Shown: positions 45,762-54,842, numbered from the stretch's first letter. The stretch is DNA of 64,000 nt from Anaerolineae bacterium (GCA_022822545.1 JAJEBE010000010.1:62001-126000), one strand, 5' to 3'. Notes: a model not told the origin generated them from the letters alone. Numbers and translations are program-made.

Positions 45762-47009
45762 ATGAAGAGAACCATGTTTGCGTTGCTGATGATTCTGCTG
45801 CTCGCGTTTTCGGCGGGCATCGCGACATCGCAAGATGTCACGCTGGAATTCCAGCAGTGGTGGGAGCCGGAACTGCCAGAGGGCTCGTTCCGCGCCATAT
45901 TGGACGATTTTGAGGCGGCCAACCCGGGCATCAAGGTTGAGACGATTAGTGGACCTTACCTGACCACAAAGGATCAGATCATCGCCAGCGCGGCCACCGG
46001 CACGATGGCGGATGTGGTCGGCTTGGACGGCGCCTGGGTCAATGTCTTGTGGAAGCAAGGCGCGCTGCATAGTTTGACGCAAGCGATGGCCGACGCAATG
46101 TACGATGACAGCGAGTTGGCGGCGCAGATTCAACTCGCCGGGGAGACCTATATGATCCCCATCGCCAACTTCATCTATCCGGTTTTCGTCAATCTGGATA
46201 TGCTGGCAGCGGCCGGCATCGATCCGCCGTCGACGCGCGCCGAATTCGCCGCTGCGGCAGAAGCCTTGACCGACCCCGACAACAACGTCTACGGCTGGGC
46301 GCAGCCGCTCTCGCTGGAGCAACCCAATGGCATCCAGAATGACACCATGTCCTGGCTCTGGGCTACCGGCGGCAGCATGCTCGATGATATGGGGCAGCCC
46401 AACCTGGTCGGCAATGAGATGCTGGCCGAGACGATGGCCTACATCAAGAGCCTGCACGATGCCGGCGTGGTCGCGCCCGGCGCCTTCGCCATGAAGGAGA
46501 ACGAAAAGGTCGAAGAATTTGTCAACGAGCGCGTCGCCATGATCATCAACACGCTGGCGCACTTCACCTTGATCCGCGAGCGCAACCCGGACCTGAACTT
46601 CGATATCACCGCGCTGCCGGCTGCCGAAGGCTATGATGGACCGCGCGGCTTGCCCTACGCCTCCTGGGGCATTGGCATCTCGGCGCATACTGAGCACAAA
46701 GCGGAAGCTTGGAAGTTGATCGACTACTTGACCAGCGTCGAAGGCAACACGAAGCTGACTTCGATCGCGAATGCCTTCCCGGGCAACGTCAACGCGACGC
46801 CGGACTTCATTCAGACCGATCAACTCTTCATGACAGCCTTTGAGATCTTCCAGGAAGGCTACCTGGCGAATGAATTCACCGGGCTTCCCGCTGCGGAAGA
46901 GTTGATGCGCCAGTTTGACGAGCCCTTCCAGCTATATCTGGAAGGCGATATGGAGTTGGACGAGTTCCTGGAAATCGCGCAAGAAGAGTGGGAAGACATC
47001 TTCGAGTAG
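45762..47009 (+). CDS. Sugar ABC transporter solute-binding protein (family 1)
   Basis: 415 residues. A signal peptide (MKRTMFALLMILLLAFSAGI, cleaved near SQD) is followed by a family 1 binding domain: VTLEFQQWWEPELPEGSFRA, FEAANPGIKVETI, IIASAATGTMADVVGLDGAW and PNGIQNDTMSWLWATGGSML, then GPRGLPYASWGIGISAHTEH. It binds an unidentified sugar or polyol outside the membrane and delivers it to the two permeases downstream. AAGGAG precedes the ATG. A stable hairpin follows its stop at 47046-47078, which would raise its level over the permeases. Confidence 0.9.
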   Translation: MKRTMFALLMILLLAFSAGIATSQDVTLEFQQWWEPELPEGSFRAILDDFEAANPGIKVETISGPYLTTKDQIIASAATGTMADVVGLDGAWVNVLWKQGALHSLTQAMADAMYDDSELAAQIQLAGETYMIPIANFIYPVFVNLDMLAAAGIDPPSTRAEFAAAAEALTDPDNNVYGWAQPLSLEQPNGIQNDTMSWLWATGGSMLDDMGQPNLVGNEMLAETMAYIKSLHDAGVVAPGAFAMKENEKVEEFVNERVAMIINTLAHFTLIRERNPDLNFDITALPAAEGYDGPRGLPYASWGIGISAHTEHKAEAWKLIDYLTSVEGNTKLTSIANAFPGNVNATPDFIQTDQLFMTAFEIFQEGYLANEFTGLPAAEELMRQFDEPFQLYLEGDMELDEFLEIAQEEWEDIFE

Positions 47010-47045
47010 TCCGCCGGGACGTGTACTTCTCGTGAGTTCTTTTGT

Positions 47046-47078
47046 TGAGGCGGCTAGTGTAATTTGCTGGCCGCCTCA
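47046..47078 (+). terminator. Intercistronic hairpin after the sugar-binding-protein gene
   Basis: TGAGGCGGC pairs perfectly with GCCGCCTCA (9 bp, 15-base loop). No T-run follows. It lies between the binding-protein and permease genes and is better read as an mRNA-stabilising or attenuating hairpin than a full terminator. Confidence 0.5.
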
Positions 47079-47095
47079 GCCCAATCGGAGTGCGA

Positions 47096-48022
47096 ATGGT
47101 TAGCGTCAGTCCGTCCGATATCAGTCGATCCTCGCGCATCGGGTGGGAGCAGCGTAAGCGCAAGTTCTTACCCTACGCGTACCTTTCGCCGACCCTAATC
47201 TTGCTGGCGGTTTTGACCGTCGTGCCGATTGTGACGGTTTTCCTCTATTCTTTATTTGATAACGTCATAGTGAATCCAAACCCGCCCGAATTTGTAGGAT
47301 TGGAAAACTATGAGGAGGTGCTTACGCACCGCAAGTTCCGCGCGGCGGTGGGCAACACATTGTACTTTGCGCTTGCCAGCGTCATTGTGCACTTCATCAT
47401 TGGCTTGTCGTTCGCATTGTTGCTGAATTCGCGGCTGCTCGGCACTAATGTAAAGGCGTTTTTCCGGGTCCTTTACATTCTTCCCTGGGTATTTACAGCC
47501 TCCATCATTGCCATTCTTTGGCGTCTATTGATGAATCCGCATGGCGTCATCAATTTTGTGTTGCTTGAGGTCGGGCTGATACCGGAACTGTTAGAGTGGC
47601 TGAGCGACCGGAAACTGGCGATTCACTCGGTGACCTTTATTAACATCTGGTCTGGCTACCCGTTCTACCTGGTCAGTTTTCTGGCGGGATTACAGGGCAT
47701 CCCGGATGACTTGTATGAAGCGGGCCGGGTCGATGGCGGTAATGCCTGGCAGCTATTCTGGCACATTACGCTGCCGCAGCTTAGACCCATCATTATCAGC
47801 CTGGCGCTGCTGGATTTCATTTGGACCATACACCAGTTTACTTTAGTCTGGATGACAACCGGAGGCGGCCGCAACACCGAGGTCCTGAGCACTTATACCT
47901 ACAAGGCAGCATTCAGTTCGTATGATTATTCGGAAGCGTCGGCCACGGCGATGGTGATCTTGGCAATATGCACTTTTGTAGCGATCTTTTATGTGCGCAG
48001 CCAGCGCATGGCGGACGATTAA
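47096..48022 (+). CDS. Sugar ABC transporter permease (MalF/UgpA type)
   Basis: About 308 residues with six membrane helices. The EAA-type loop for ATPase contact reads YEAGRVDGGNAWQLFWHITLPQ (starting near residue 205), with LPQLRPIIISLALLDFIWTI after it. ATG 47096 is chosen because GGAG lies five bases before it; GTG 47090 is the alternative. It pairs with the permease that begins 1 base after its stop. No ATPase gene lies in this cluster, so a shared MsmK-type ATPase is likely encoded elsewhere. Confidence 0.9.
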   Translation: MVSVSPSDISRSSRIGWEQRKRKFLPYAYLSPTLILLAVLTVVPIVTVFLYSLFDNVIVNPNPPEFVGLENYEEVLTHRKFRAAVGNTLYFALASVIVHFIIGLSFALLLNSRLLGTNVKAFFRVLYILPWVFTASIIAILWRLLMNPHGVINFVLLEVGLIPELLEWLSDRKLAIHSVTFINIWSGYPFYLVSFLAGLQGIPDDLYEAGRVDGGNAWQLFWHITLPQLRPIIISLALLDFIWTIHQFTLVWMTTGGGRNTEVLSTYTYKAAFSSYDYSEASATAMVILAICTFVAIFYVRSQRMADD

Positions 48023-48023
48023 A

Positions 48024-48866
48024 ATGATTGGAAGCCGCAGGCAGATTCTAATCAGGAAGATTCTGGTCTGGATCGCGCTTATCCTGGGCGCCTGTTTTGC
48101 CGGATTGCCGGTGCTTTGGATGGTGTCTTCGTCTTTCAAGTCCAACCTGGAGATATTCGCTTATCCACCTGCCCTGATCGATGAGTCATTTTCGTTTCAG
48201 GCATATGAGGCTGTGTTGAGCGATCCGGGGCAGTTGCGCTTCTTTTTCAACAGTTATCTCGTTGCGATTCTGGTGACGATCTGCACCGTCATCACCAGTA
48301 TCCTGGCTGGCTACAGCTTAAGCCGCTACGACTTTCGATTTAAGAAAGTCTTGAGTCTGATCATCATCGGCGTGCAATCCGTGCCGCCAATCACCTTGAT
48401 GATTCCCTATTTCGGGCTAATCGTCTGGCTGGGGATATACAACTCCTACGCCGCGCTGGTGCTCACCTATATGGTGTTCACGCTTTCATACGCCATTATC
48501 ATGATGACCGGTTATTTCAACACCTTGCCGCGGGATCTGGACGAGGCGGTGATGATCGACGGCGGCGGCAGTTTCGTGACGCTGTGGCGGATTCTGGTGC
48601 CGATATCCTTGCCCGGGATTGTGGCGGTCGGCGTCTATACTTTTATGCTGGCCTGGAACGAATTCCTCTTCGCCCTGACCTTGACCCGCACGAACGACAT
48701 GCGCACCGTCCCGATCGGCATACATTTGCTCATGGGACAGCACTCCTTCGAGTGGAACCAGATGCTGGCGCTGAGCGTGCTCGGCTCGCTGCCGGTGCTG
48801 ATACTGTTCCTCTTGTTTCAGCGTTATTTCATAGCCGGTATGTCCGCTGGGTCGGTTAAGGGATAA
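48024..48866 (+). CDS. Sugar ABC transporter permease (MalG/UgpE type)
   Basis: 280 residues from ATG 48024 with six helices. The EAA-type loop is LDEAVMIDGGGSFVTLWRIL near residue 172, followed by VPISLPGIVAVGVYTFMLAW. The frame is open to 47991, inside the preceding gene, but starting next to that gene's stop is typical coupling. It is the partner of the MalF-type permease. Confidence 0.9.
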   Translation: MIGSRRQILIRKILVWIALILGACFAGLPVLWMVSSSFKSNLEIFAYPPALIDESFSFQAYEAVLSDPGQLRFFFNSYLVAILVTICTVITSILAGYSLSRYDFRFKKVLSLIIIGVQSVPPITLMIPYFGLIVWLGIYNSYAALVLTYMVFTLSYAIIMMTGYFNTLPRDLDEAVMIDGGGSFVTLWRILVPISLPGIVAVGVYTFMLAWNEFLFALTLTRTNDMRTVPIGIHLLMGQHSFEWNQMLALSVLGSLPVLILFLLFQRYFIAGMSAGSVKG

Positions 48867-48914
48867 AATCCGCAAGCAGGGTAAACTGAGCAGACGAGGA
48901 ACGATAGAGCGACA

Positions 48915-49775
48915 ATGTTACTGAATATGAAGGATCTTCTGGCGGTGGCGCGCGCCCACCGCTTTGCTGTGCCCGCATACAACATCAGCAGCAATATGCT
49001 CCTGCGGGGCGCGCTGGAAGCGGCGGAGGAGTCCGAAGCGCCCGTCATCATCGCTATCCATCCCGACGAACTCGCTTTCGTTGGCGCGTCTTTTGTCACA
49101 ATGGCGCTCGAAGAGGCGCGCAAGGCATCGGTGCCGGTGGTGATTCACCTGGATCACGGCTCGTCTATAGAGCAGATTATCGGCGCTATACGGGCCGGCT
49201 TCACATCGGTCATGATGGACAAGTCGATGCTGCCGCTGGCAGAGAATATCGCCGCTTGCCGAGAGATCACCGAGCTGGCTCACAGCGTGAACGTATCGGT
49301 CGAGGGCGAATTGGGCACCATCGGCGAACTGGACGAAGAGGCGGAAGCCGGCGCGGATGAAGTCATTTTCGTCGATCCAGACGAAGTGAAACGATTTGTG
49401 GACGCCACCGATGTCGACACGCTTGCGGTCGCGATTGGCACATCGCACGGTCTGTATCCCAAAGATATGAAACCGGAAATTCGGCTGGACTTGCTGCGGG
49501 AGATCAGCGAGAAGGTTGATATCCCGCTGGTCTTGCACGGCGGCTCCGGCAATCCGGATGAGGAGATCGCGCAGGCAGTTGCGCTGGGCATCTGCAAGAT
49601 CAATATCTCGGCGGATATGAAGAGCGCCTTCTATTTGAAAGCTCGTGAAGTACTGGAGAACCCAATTCTTCGTGAGCCGAGCAGCATCTATCCTGAATGC
49701 ATCGACGCGATGAAAGTCGTTTGCCGGCAGAAATTCGATCTCTTCAGCACAACAGGCAAGGCGGCGCTGTATTGA
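48915..49775 (+). CDS. Class II ketose-bisphosphate aldolase
   Basis: 286 residues. Zinc ligands occur in HLDHGSSIEQ (His near residue 78), AIGTSHGLYP (His near 178) and LVLHGGSGNP (His near 207); VSVEGELGTIGELDEEAEAG carries the conserved Glu and the acidic loop. This is the FbaA/GatY/KbaY family, which cleaves fructose- or tagatose-1,6-bisphosphate into triose phosphates. Its place after a sugar transporter and before a sugar kinase suggests a catabolic role. Which ketose it prefers cannot be read here. Confidence 0.9.
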   Translation: MLLNMKDLLAVARAHRFAVPAYNISSNMLLRGALEAAEESEAPVIIAIHPDELAFVGASFVTMALEEARKASVPVVIHLDHGSSIEQIIGAIRAGFTSVMMDKSMLPLAENIAACREITELAHSVNVSVEGELGTIGELDEEAEAGADEVIFVDPDEVKRFVDATDVDTLAVAIGTSHGLYPKDMKPEIRLDLLREISEKVDIPLVLHGGSGNPDEEIAQAVALGICKINISADMKSAFYLKAREVLENPILREPSSIYPECIDAMKVVCRQKFDLFSTTGKAALY

Positions 49776-49815
49776 GCAAGGGTTTCCACAAGCGCCTTCC
49801 TCCGGGGCTAATTGC

Positions 49816-51000
49816 ATGAGCGAGAAGATCGCTCTGGGTTTCTGCAACAATATCGATTACGAGATCGTCTGGAATGCCGAAGCGCTCGAAGATCTTGTGA
49901 AGCGGTACAAGATCCGCGAAGAAGAACTGACCGTCGCCGGGCAAGTCAATAATGAACGCGACCTCGTCGTCTCGATTCTGGGATTTATGAGAGATTCGGC
50001 TGGCGGCGAGCGCTTCGTCGGGGATTCGGCGCTGATCGAGCGCTTCGCCCGCCGGTTCGAAAAGAAAATCACGCTCGGCGGCACATCCGTCCGGGCCGCC
50101 ATCGCCATGCGCGCGCTCGGTTACAGTTCTGCCCTCCATCTCATTACGCAGAACGACCATGTGCGCCGGCTCATCCCGTCGGATAGTCCCTATGTCTGCA
50201 GCAATGAGCGCGACAGCGCATATCCGCATCTGATTGTGCAGTTCCCCAAAGGCGCCCGAATTCGCACGGGCGAGATTGATATTCGCGCGCGCCAGCCAAA
50301 CCGCCTTATATACCATTGCAATGCCGACCGCATCGCGCTGAAACTGAACGAAGATTTCGCCGACCTGATCACCGACGCGGAGGCGCTTCTGATCTCCGGC
50401 TTCAACGCCATTCAAAGCGAGCGCGTGCTCGCCGATCGCAGCCGCGCAGTCAGTCGCATGATCGAGGCTTTGCCCAAGAACGCCACAGTTTTCCTGGAGG
50501 ACGGCGCATACTTTGACCCCAGTTTCCGCCAGTTGATCTTTCGGCTCCTCGGTTCAAAAATCGACATCTTCAGCTTGAATGAGGACGAGCTGCGCAGTTA
50601 TCTCAAACGGCCCGTCGACTTCCAGGACGCGGATGAAGTGCGAGCGGCGCTGACTGAATGGCGCCGCCAAGCGCCAGTGCGCACATTAGTGCTTCACACG
50701 AGGGATTGGGCGCTGGCTTATGGAGAGGGCGCTAGCCAGTACGCCACGGCGCTGAAGGCCGGCGTGACGATGGCGACGACGCGCTTTCGCCACGGCGATG
50801 ACTTCTCTGTCGAGGATTATCACGAGATTGAGGGCAGACCGCCCCTTGAGCGAAATGCCAGATTTGCGCGCGCCATGAATACCGCTGCGGGGGACGAGAT
50901 TGTCTGTGTGCCCGTCGCCAGGGTAGAGCAGTCCAATGCGACTACGATCGGGCTGGGAGATGCCTTCGTCGGCGGCTTTTTGCCGGCACTGCTTCCGTGA
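49816..51000 (+). CDS. ADP-dependent sugar kinase family protein (ADPGK/PFKC-like)
   Basis: 394 residues, ribokinase-like fold. The order of motifs fits the ADP-dependent glucokinase/phosphofructokinase family: GFCNNIDYEIVWN at the N terminus, ITLGGTSVRAAIAMRALGYS, YPHLIVQFPKGARI, RQPNRLIYHCNADR, ALLISGFNAIQSER, SLNEDEL (the NxxE motif) and TIGLGDAFVGG (catalytic Asp 382). The HxE motif seen in archaeal members reads FLE here. The family is best known from archaea, where ADP replaces ATP as donor. It ends the sugar operon, 40 bases after the aldolase gene. A plain PfkB-type kinase is less likely given the length and these motifs. Confidence 0.7.
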   Translation: MSEKIALGFCNNIDYEIVWNAEALEDLVKRYKIREEELTVAGQVNNERDLVVSILGFMRDSAGGERFVGDSALIERFARRFEKKITLGGTSVRAAIAMRALGYSSALHLITQNDHVRRLIPSDSPYVCSNERDSAYPHLIVQFPKGARIRTGEIDIRARQPNRLIYHCNADRIALKLNEDFADLITDAEALLISGFNAIQSERVLADRSRAVSRMIEALPKNATVFLEDGAYFDPSFRQLIFRLLGSKIDIFSLNEDELRSYLKRPVDFQDADEVRAALTEWRRQAPVRTLVLHTRDWALAYGEGASQYATALKAGVTMATTRFRHGDDFSVEDYHEIEGRPPLERNARFARAMNTAAGDEIVCVPVARVEQSNATTIGLGDAFVGGFLPALLP

Positions 51001-51007
51001 AATGTTC

Positions 51008-52876
51008 TTATAAGTTCCTGCCTGCTTTGCGGATATCGCCGACGCGCTGTGTGACACCGAGCGAGTCGAGATGTTCCAGGACGGCGATCGCGTATTTGCG
51101 CGATGTGCCAAACATATCCCGCACGGTTTTGGCATCGACCTCGCCCTGTGATTTAACGCGCTCGCGAATGCCCTTGACCAGCTGCTCGTAGTCGGCGGCG
51201 GCAAAGGCGATCGTGTCGCTGACGTTGACCAGAACGCGCATGTCCATCAGCGCGCGGACGACTCCTTCGCCCGCCAGTTGATTCATGTCGGCGATATTGG
51301 GCGGCGTGAAAGGCGCTGCCGCCAGGCGCTGCCGCAGGCGCTCCGTCTTCGCTTCTTGCTCGGGGCTGAACACGATGGCATGCTCAGCCAACTTGATAAA
51401 GTTGCCTTCGGCCGCCAGCCGGTCATCGCCTGCGACAGCCCGATCCAGCAAGCTCAGCTTCAGGCCCAAGCGACTGCGCAATTCGGGGCGAGGCATGCCC
51501 AGCCGCAGCGGACTCGCCTGATGATAGATACTCAATTCGGCAATGATCGTGTGCAGCAGCGTTTGCCAGGATTGCGCCGCCCAATACATCTTGCCGTCAA
51601 AAGCCAGGATCAGGCCTTCGTCCAATGCCTCGTTCAGGGCGGAGCCCAACTCCTCATTGCTATAGCCCAGCTTCTTCTGCAAGTCGGTCAGTCTTTGCGG
51701 TTCGTCGCCGATTGCCGCCTGAGCCAGCCGTTCTCCGGGCGAGCCGTGAAGGCGCGTTTCCAGATCGCTGACGACTTCGGTCTGATAGCGTTTGTGTCGG
51801 CGGCCCGGGTGGGCGTTGACGATCAAGCCGCCGCCGATGGTTTCCGCCGGCGAGGGATAACGCAGGATGAATCGGTCCCCGCGCGTTACTGGCAGGGCAT
51901 CGCGGAGCCGTAACTGCAGCCAGCCGGTCTCGCCGGCCCGCATCGTCTCTTTATCGATGAGGCGGACATTGGCGATTGATTCCGCCGCGCCGCAAAAGAC
52001 CTTGACCTCGGCGTTGTGCTTCAGCGGGCGCTCGACATCGGCTAGTTGACTGAAATGGACATCAGCCAGCAAGGTAGGCTGGATCTGCCCCGGATAGGCA
52101 AGGACCTCGCCCCGACCCACTTGGGCGCCGCTGATCCCAGCGATATTCACCGCCACGCGGCTGCCGGGCAAAGCCGTCCGAACCGTTTGCTTGTAGCTCT
52201 GCAAACCGCGGATGCGACCAATGCGGCCGGATGGCTGCAACTCGATGTTATCGCCGACGGAAATCGTGCCGCCCGATAATGTACCGGTGACCACCGTGCC
52301 GAAGCCGCTGACGACAAAGACGCGGTCAATTGGCAAGCGCGGATGATGATAGTTGGATTGTATCGGCAGATCGTCAAGCGCCGCCTGCAATGACTGCAAG
52401 AGCGCGCCTAGTCCGGCGCCGCTATGGGCGGAAACCGGGATGACAGGCGCGCTGGCCAGCGAATGCTCGGCCAGCAGGTCCTCAACTTCCAGTTGAACCA
52501 GTTCGAGCCATTCCGGGTCGTCGATGAGGTCAATCTTGCTCAGAACGATCAGGAGATTCTTGATTTCCAGCAGTCGCAGTATGGCGAGATGCTCGCGCGT
52601 CTGCGGCATGATGCCTTCGTCAGCGGCGATGACGAGCAGCGCGGCGTCGATGCCGCCGACGCCGGCCAGCATATTTTCGATGAAGTCGCGGTGGCCGGGC
52701 ACATCCACAATGCCGATGGTTTCGCCCGAGGGCAGATCAAGCCAGGCGAAGCCAAGATCGATGGTCATTTGGCGGCTTTGTTCTTCCGCCAAACGATCCG
52801 GATTGATGCCGCTTAGTTTTTCAACCAGGGTGGATTTGCCATGATCGACATGCCCGGCAGTCCCGATGACGCGCAT
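51008..52876 (-). CDS. selB: Selenocysteine-specific elongation factor SelB
   Basis: 622 residues. The GTPase domain starts MRVIGTAGHVDHGKSTLVEK (G1), with MTIDLGFAWLDLPSGE (switch region), VDVPGHRDFIENMLAGVGG (G3) and VLSKIDLIDDPEWLE (G4). Domains II and III follow (VVSGFGTVVTGTLSGGTISV). The C-terminal third carries winged helices that bind the SECIS element (RLTDLQKKLGYSNEELGSAL, then VDAKTVRDMFGTSRKYAIAV). It brings Sec-tRNA to UGA codons, so the organism should make selenoproteins. No selA, selD, selC or UGA-interrupted gene is visible in this window. It is convergent with the ADP-kinase gene (7-base gap). Confidence 0.95.
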   Translation of the reverse strand: MRVIGTAGHVDHGKSTLVEKLSGINPDRLAEEQSRQMTIDLGFAWLDLPSGETIGIVDVPGHRDFIENMLAGVGGIDAALLVIAADEGIMPQTREHLAILRLLEIKNLLIVLSKIDLIDDPEWLELVQLEVEDLLAEHSLASAPVIPVSAHSGAGLGALLQSLQAALDDLPIQSNYHHPRLPIDRVFVVSGFGTVVTGTLSGGTISVGDNIELQPSGRIGRIRGLQSYKQTVRTALPGSRVAVNIAGISGAQVGRGEVLAYPGQIQPTLLADVHFSQLADVERPLKHNAEVKVFCGAAESIANVRLIDKETMRAGETGWLQLRLRDALPVTRGDRFILRYPSPAETIGGGLIVNAHPGRRHKRYQTEVVSDLETRLHGSPGERLAQAAIGDEPQRLTDLQKKLGYSNEELGSALNEALDEGLILAFDGKMYWAAQSWQTLLHTIIAELSIYHQASPLRLGMPRPELRSRLGLKLSLLDRAVAGDDRLAAEGNFIKLAEHAIVFSPEQEAKTERLRQRLAAAPFTPPNIADMNQLAGEGVVRALMDMRVLVNVSDTIAFAAADYEQLVKGIRERVKSQGEVDAKTVRDMFGTSRKYAIAVLEHLDSLGVTQRVGDIRKAGRNL

Positions 52877-52879
52877 GGG

Positions 52880-54103
52880 TTATGCGCCGCCGAGGCGGCT
52901 GGCGGGTTGGCGGCTGTTGGCCAACAAGCCATCGGCCGCATCGCTGGTGTCATATTCGTGCAGCATGGCCTGGTAGCGCTCGCGGTATAGCTCGGCGCGC
53001 GCGCGCTCAAGCAGCCAAAGCCGGTCAATATGACTCTGCAAGCCCGGCATGAGGCGCTCGACTTCGTCGACTCGCTTGGTGAAGGTCTCAAATTCCCGGT
53101 CGTGATTGCGCCAGACCTCATCGCTCGAAAGCGTCAACTGTTTCCAGCGCTTTTGATCTTCATCGCGCCAGTCATTCCATTCTTCGCGGAAGCGTTCCTC
53201 GCTCAGGCGCTGCATCTCCGAGGCTTCGCTGATGCGCCGCTCCAGGCGATCGCCGATGCGGTTGAAATCGTCGATGATGCGCTTCATCTCGCGGTAGGCT
53301 TGGGCCCAGACTTCAAAGCGCTCGATATTCTTCTGAAGCTCTTCATCGTGGATGCCGAAGCGCCTGGTCAACTCCTGCAACTGTTGATCGCGCTGCTGCG
53401 CGAGCAACTGCTGCTGATCGATGAATTGTTGAATCTGCTCGCGGCGTTCGCGGTCCACATTTGTGACATCCTGCAACCGGCGCTCGTTGCGCACCGCCAA
53501 TTCCTCGATGAGCGCCAGCTTGGGTTGGATGCCATCCACGGATTTCTTGTATTCCGGCAGTTCGGTTTCAATCTCGGCCAAGCGGCGCGCGTCTGAGCGG
53601 CGTTGTTCCTCGAGAAAAGCCAGGCGGCGGTCAGGCCCTTCCAGCTTCTTGCTCAAGTCATCGATTTCTTGGTTGAGCAGGCGCATGGCATTAGTCAGGC
53701 GGTCGCCTTCGGTTTGCAAGTCGCTGATATTGGCCAATTGCCTTTCGAGCCGTTCCGCTTTATCCGATACCTCGCGCACGGCGCGCTGGAAGTTCTCGCG
53801 CTGCAACTCGATGCGCCGTTCCGCTTCACGTTCAGCGGTGAGCCGGCGCGCCTCGGCATTCTCCAGCATTTGCTCCGCTTCCTGGCGCATTTGGTCCAGA
53901 ATGTCGCGTTCTTTGGCCGCTGGCATGACCTCTTGCTTCATCACCGTTTGATCGGATTCCACCGCGTTGACGCGGCGCTGCATGGAGTCCATGGAATTTG
54001 TTTGTTGCGCCAGGCGCTCTTCCAAAGCGGCGATAAGCGCCTTGTCACGGCGGCGCTCCTCATCGAGCCACTCGATCATGCTGGCAATCTGGTTGATCTC
54101 CAC
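52880..54103 (-). CDS. Long coiled-coil protein, function unknown
   Basis: About 407 residues if it starts at GTG 54103 (GGAG eight bases upstream); the frame is open to 54184. Nearly the whole chain is heptad-rich alpha helix with many Glu, Arg and Gln: WLDEERRRDKALIAALEERL, MRQEAEQMLENAEARRLTAE, AERLERQLANISDLQTEGD, then WAQAYREMKRIIDDFNRI. There is no membrane segment or signal. It starts 1.2 kb upstream of selB and ends 3 bases from it, so the two genes are probably co-transcribed. It could be a structural or scaffold protein; no family is recognised. Confidence 0.75.
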   Translation of the reverse strand: MEINQIASMIEWLDEERRRDKALIAALEERLAQQTNSMDSMQRRVNAVESDQTVMKQEVMPAAKERDILDQMRQEAEQMLENAEARRLTAEREAERRIELQRENFQRAVREVSDKAERLERQLANISDLQTEGDRLTNAMRLLNQEIDDLSKKLEGPDRRLAFLEEQRRSDARRLAEIETELPEYKKSVDGIQPKLALIEELAVRNERRLQDVTNVDRERREQIQQFIDQQQLLAQQRDQQLQELTRRFGIHDEELQKNIERFEVWAQAYREMKRIIDDFNRIGDRLERRISEASEMQRLSEERFREEWNDWRDEDQKRWKQLTLSSDEVWRNHDREFETFTKRVDEVERLMPGLQSHIDRLWLLERARAELYRERYQAMLHEYDTSDAADGLLANSRQPASRLGGA

Positions 54104-54352
54104 AGCGACAACTCCGGACGCCACGACCACGCGGCACAAGCTACGGATTATGATAATTATATCACTTCGCCGCCCCCGCTTCAATCAGCGCGGCTCGGCG
54201 GTCCAGAGCAATCGCTTCAAGTTATTTCTTAGCGCCGAGTACAGGGATGGTCGCGTGGACACAGCCCGCTGGCACAGAGTTTTTATATGCTAGAGAAGTT
54301 ATCATGCAGTCAGCTTGCAGTCGCTCTCGGATAGTATTTGTTTTCGGTTTGT

Positions 54353-54547
54353 TTATTGTCCAAAACGGACAAAGTCGGACAATAAAAAACTTTTTTCGGA
54401 CAATAGACGGGGTTTTCTGGGCGAAACGGACAAAAGGCAGGCGGCTGCCGGTATGATTTTGGTATGGCGGCGCAGCGGATCAACCGCCGGCATACTGGCG
54501 GGCATCGGTTGGGCGCTGCGATTGAGGGCCTGCGATAATTGCTCCAT
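54353..54547 (-). CDS. Uncertain small ORF downstream of SOS-type promoter, locus C
   Basis: 64 codons on the minus strand, MEQLSQALNRSAQPMPASMP to LLSDFVRFGQ, beginning at the ATG six bases after the leaderless promoter. It is Pro/Ser/Arg-rich and matches no family I know, nor the ORFs at loci A and B. Its second half is encoded by the TTGTCCG iteron tract. Either a small SOS-induced peptide or non-coding. Confidence 0.2.
   Translation of the reverse strand: MEQLSQALNRSAQPMPASMPAVDPLRRHTKIIPAAACLLSVSPRKPRLLSEKSFLLSDFVRFGQ
54356..54433. repeat. CGGACAA iteron cluster
   Basis: Four direct copies of CGGACAA (54366, 54376, 54397, 54427) and one inverted TTGTCC (54356-54361) that forms a palindrome with the first copy. 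Spacing is irregular (10, 21, 30 bases) and A/T-rich tracts lie between. It sits in an 880-base gap and overlaps the locus C frame. Confidence 0.6.
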
Positions 54548-54594
54548 AGGGAGAGTGTATCATGATTTTGAATAGAAGGAAAGAACGAATGTTC
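54548..54594 (-). promoter_or_regulatory. SOS-type (LexA-box) leaderless promoter, locus C
   Basis: On the minus strand: GAACATTCGTTC (54594-54583), TTTCCT at the -35 position, an extended -10 TGA-TACACT (54562-54554), then exactly 6 bases, then ATG 54547. Box-to-ATG spacing (47 bases) is identical to locus A. Confidence 0.6.
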
Positions 54595-54786
54595 GTTGCT
54601 TTTCAAAGTCGCCGAAAAGCGATTTCGCGCGTCTGGCAGGGTCGCAGGTCACGTGGACATTGAGCTCCGACACAGCCCTTTGCCACTGACCCTCGGCCCG
54701 CTCGGCGGCGAAATTGAGTTTGAAACTTGTCTTCGCGGCGGATGTCAATTTTGATGCGATTGTCCGGCTCGGCGTCAAGTCCCTGC

Positions 54787-54815
54787 TTGACAGCCGAGGG
54801 GCGGGGACGTATACT
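54787..54815 (+). promoter_or_regulatory. Promoter of the his operon leader
   Basis: A perfect TTGACA, a 17-base spacer, and TATACT. Transcription should start near 54822, giving a leader of about 168 bases before hisH. Confidence 0.8.
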
Positions 54816-54842
54816 GCGGTCGGTAACATCGTGAGTGGTCGA

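Noticed and set aside
51008..52876. Selenoprotein gene expected near selB
   Set aside because: No gene in the window has an in-frame TGA in a conserved position, and no tRNA-Sec or selA is seen.
54356..54433. CRISPR array suggested by short direct repeats
   Set aside because: The repeat unit is only 7 bases and the spacing irregular, with no cas genes.
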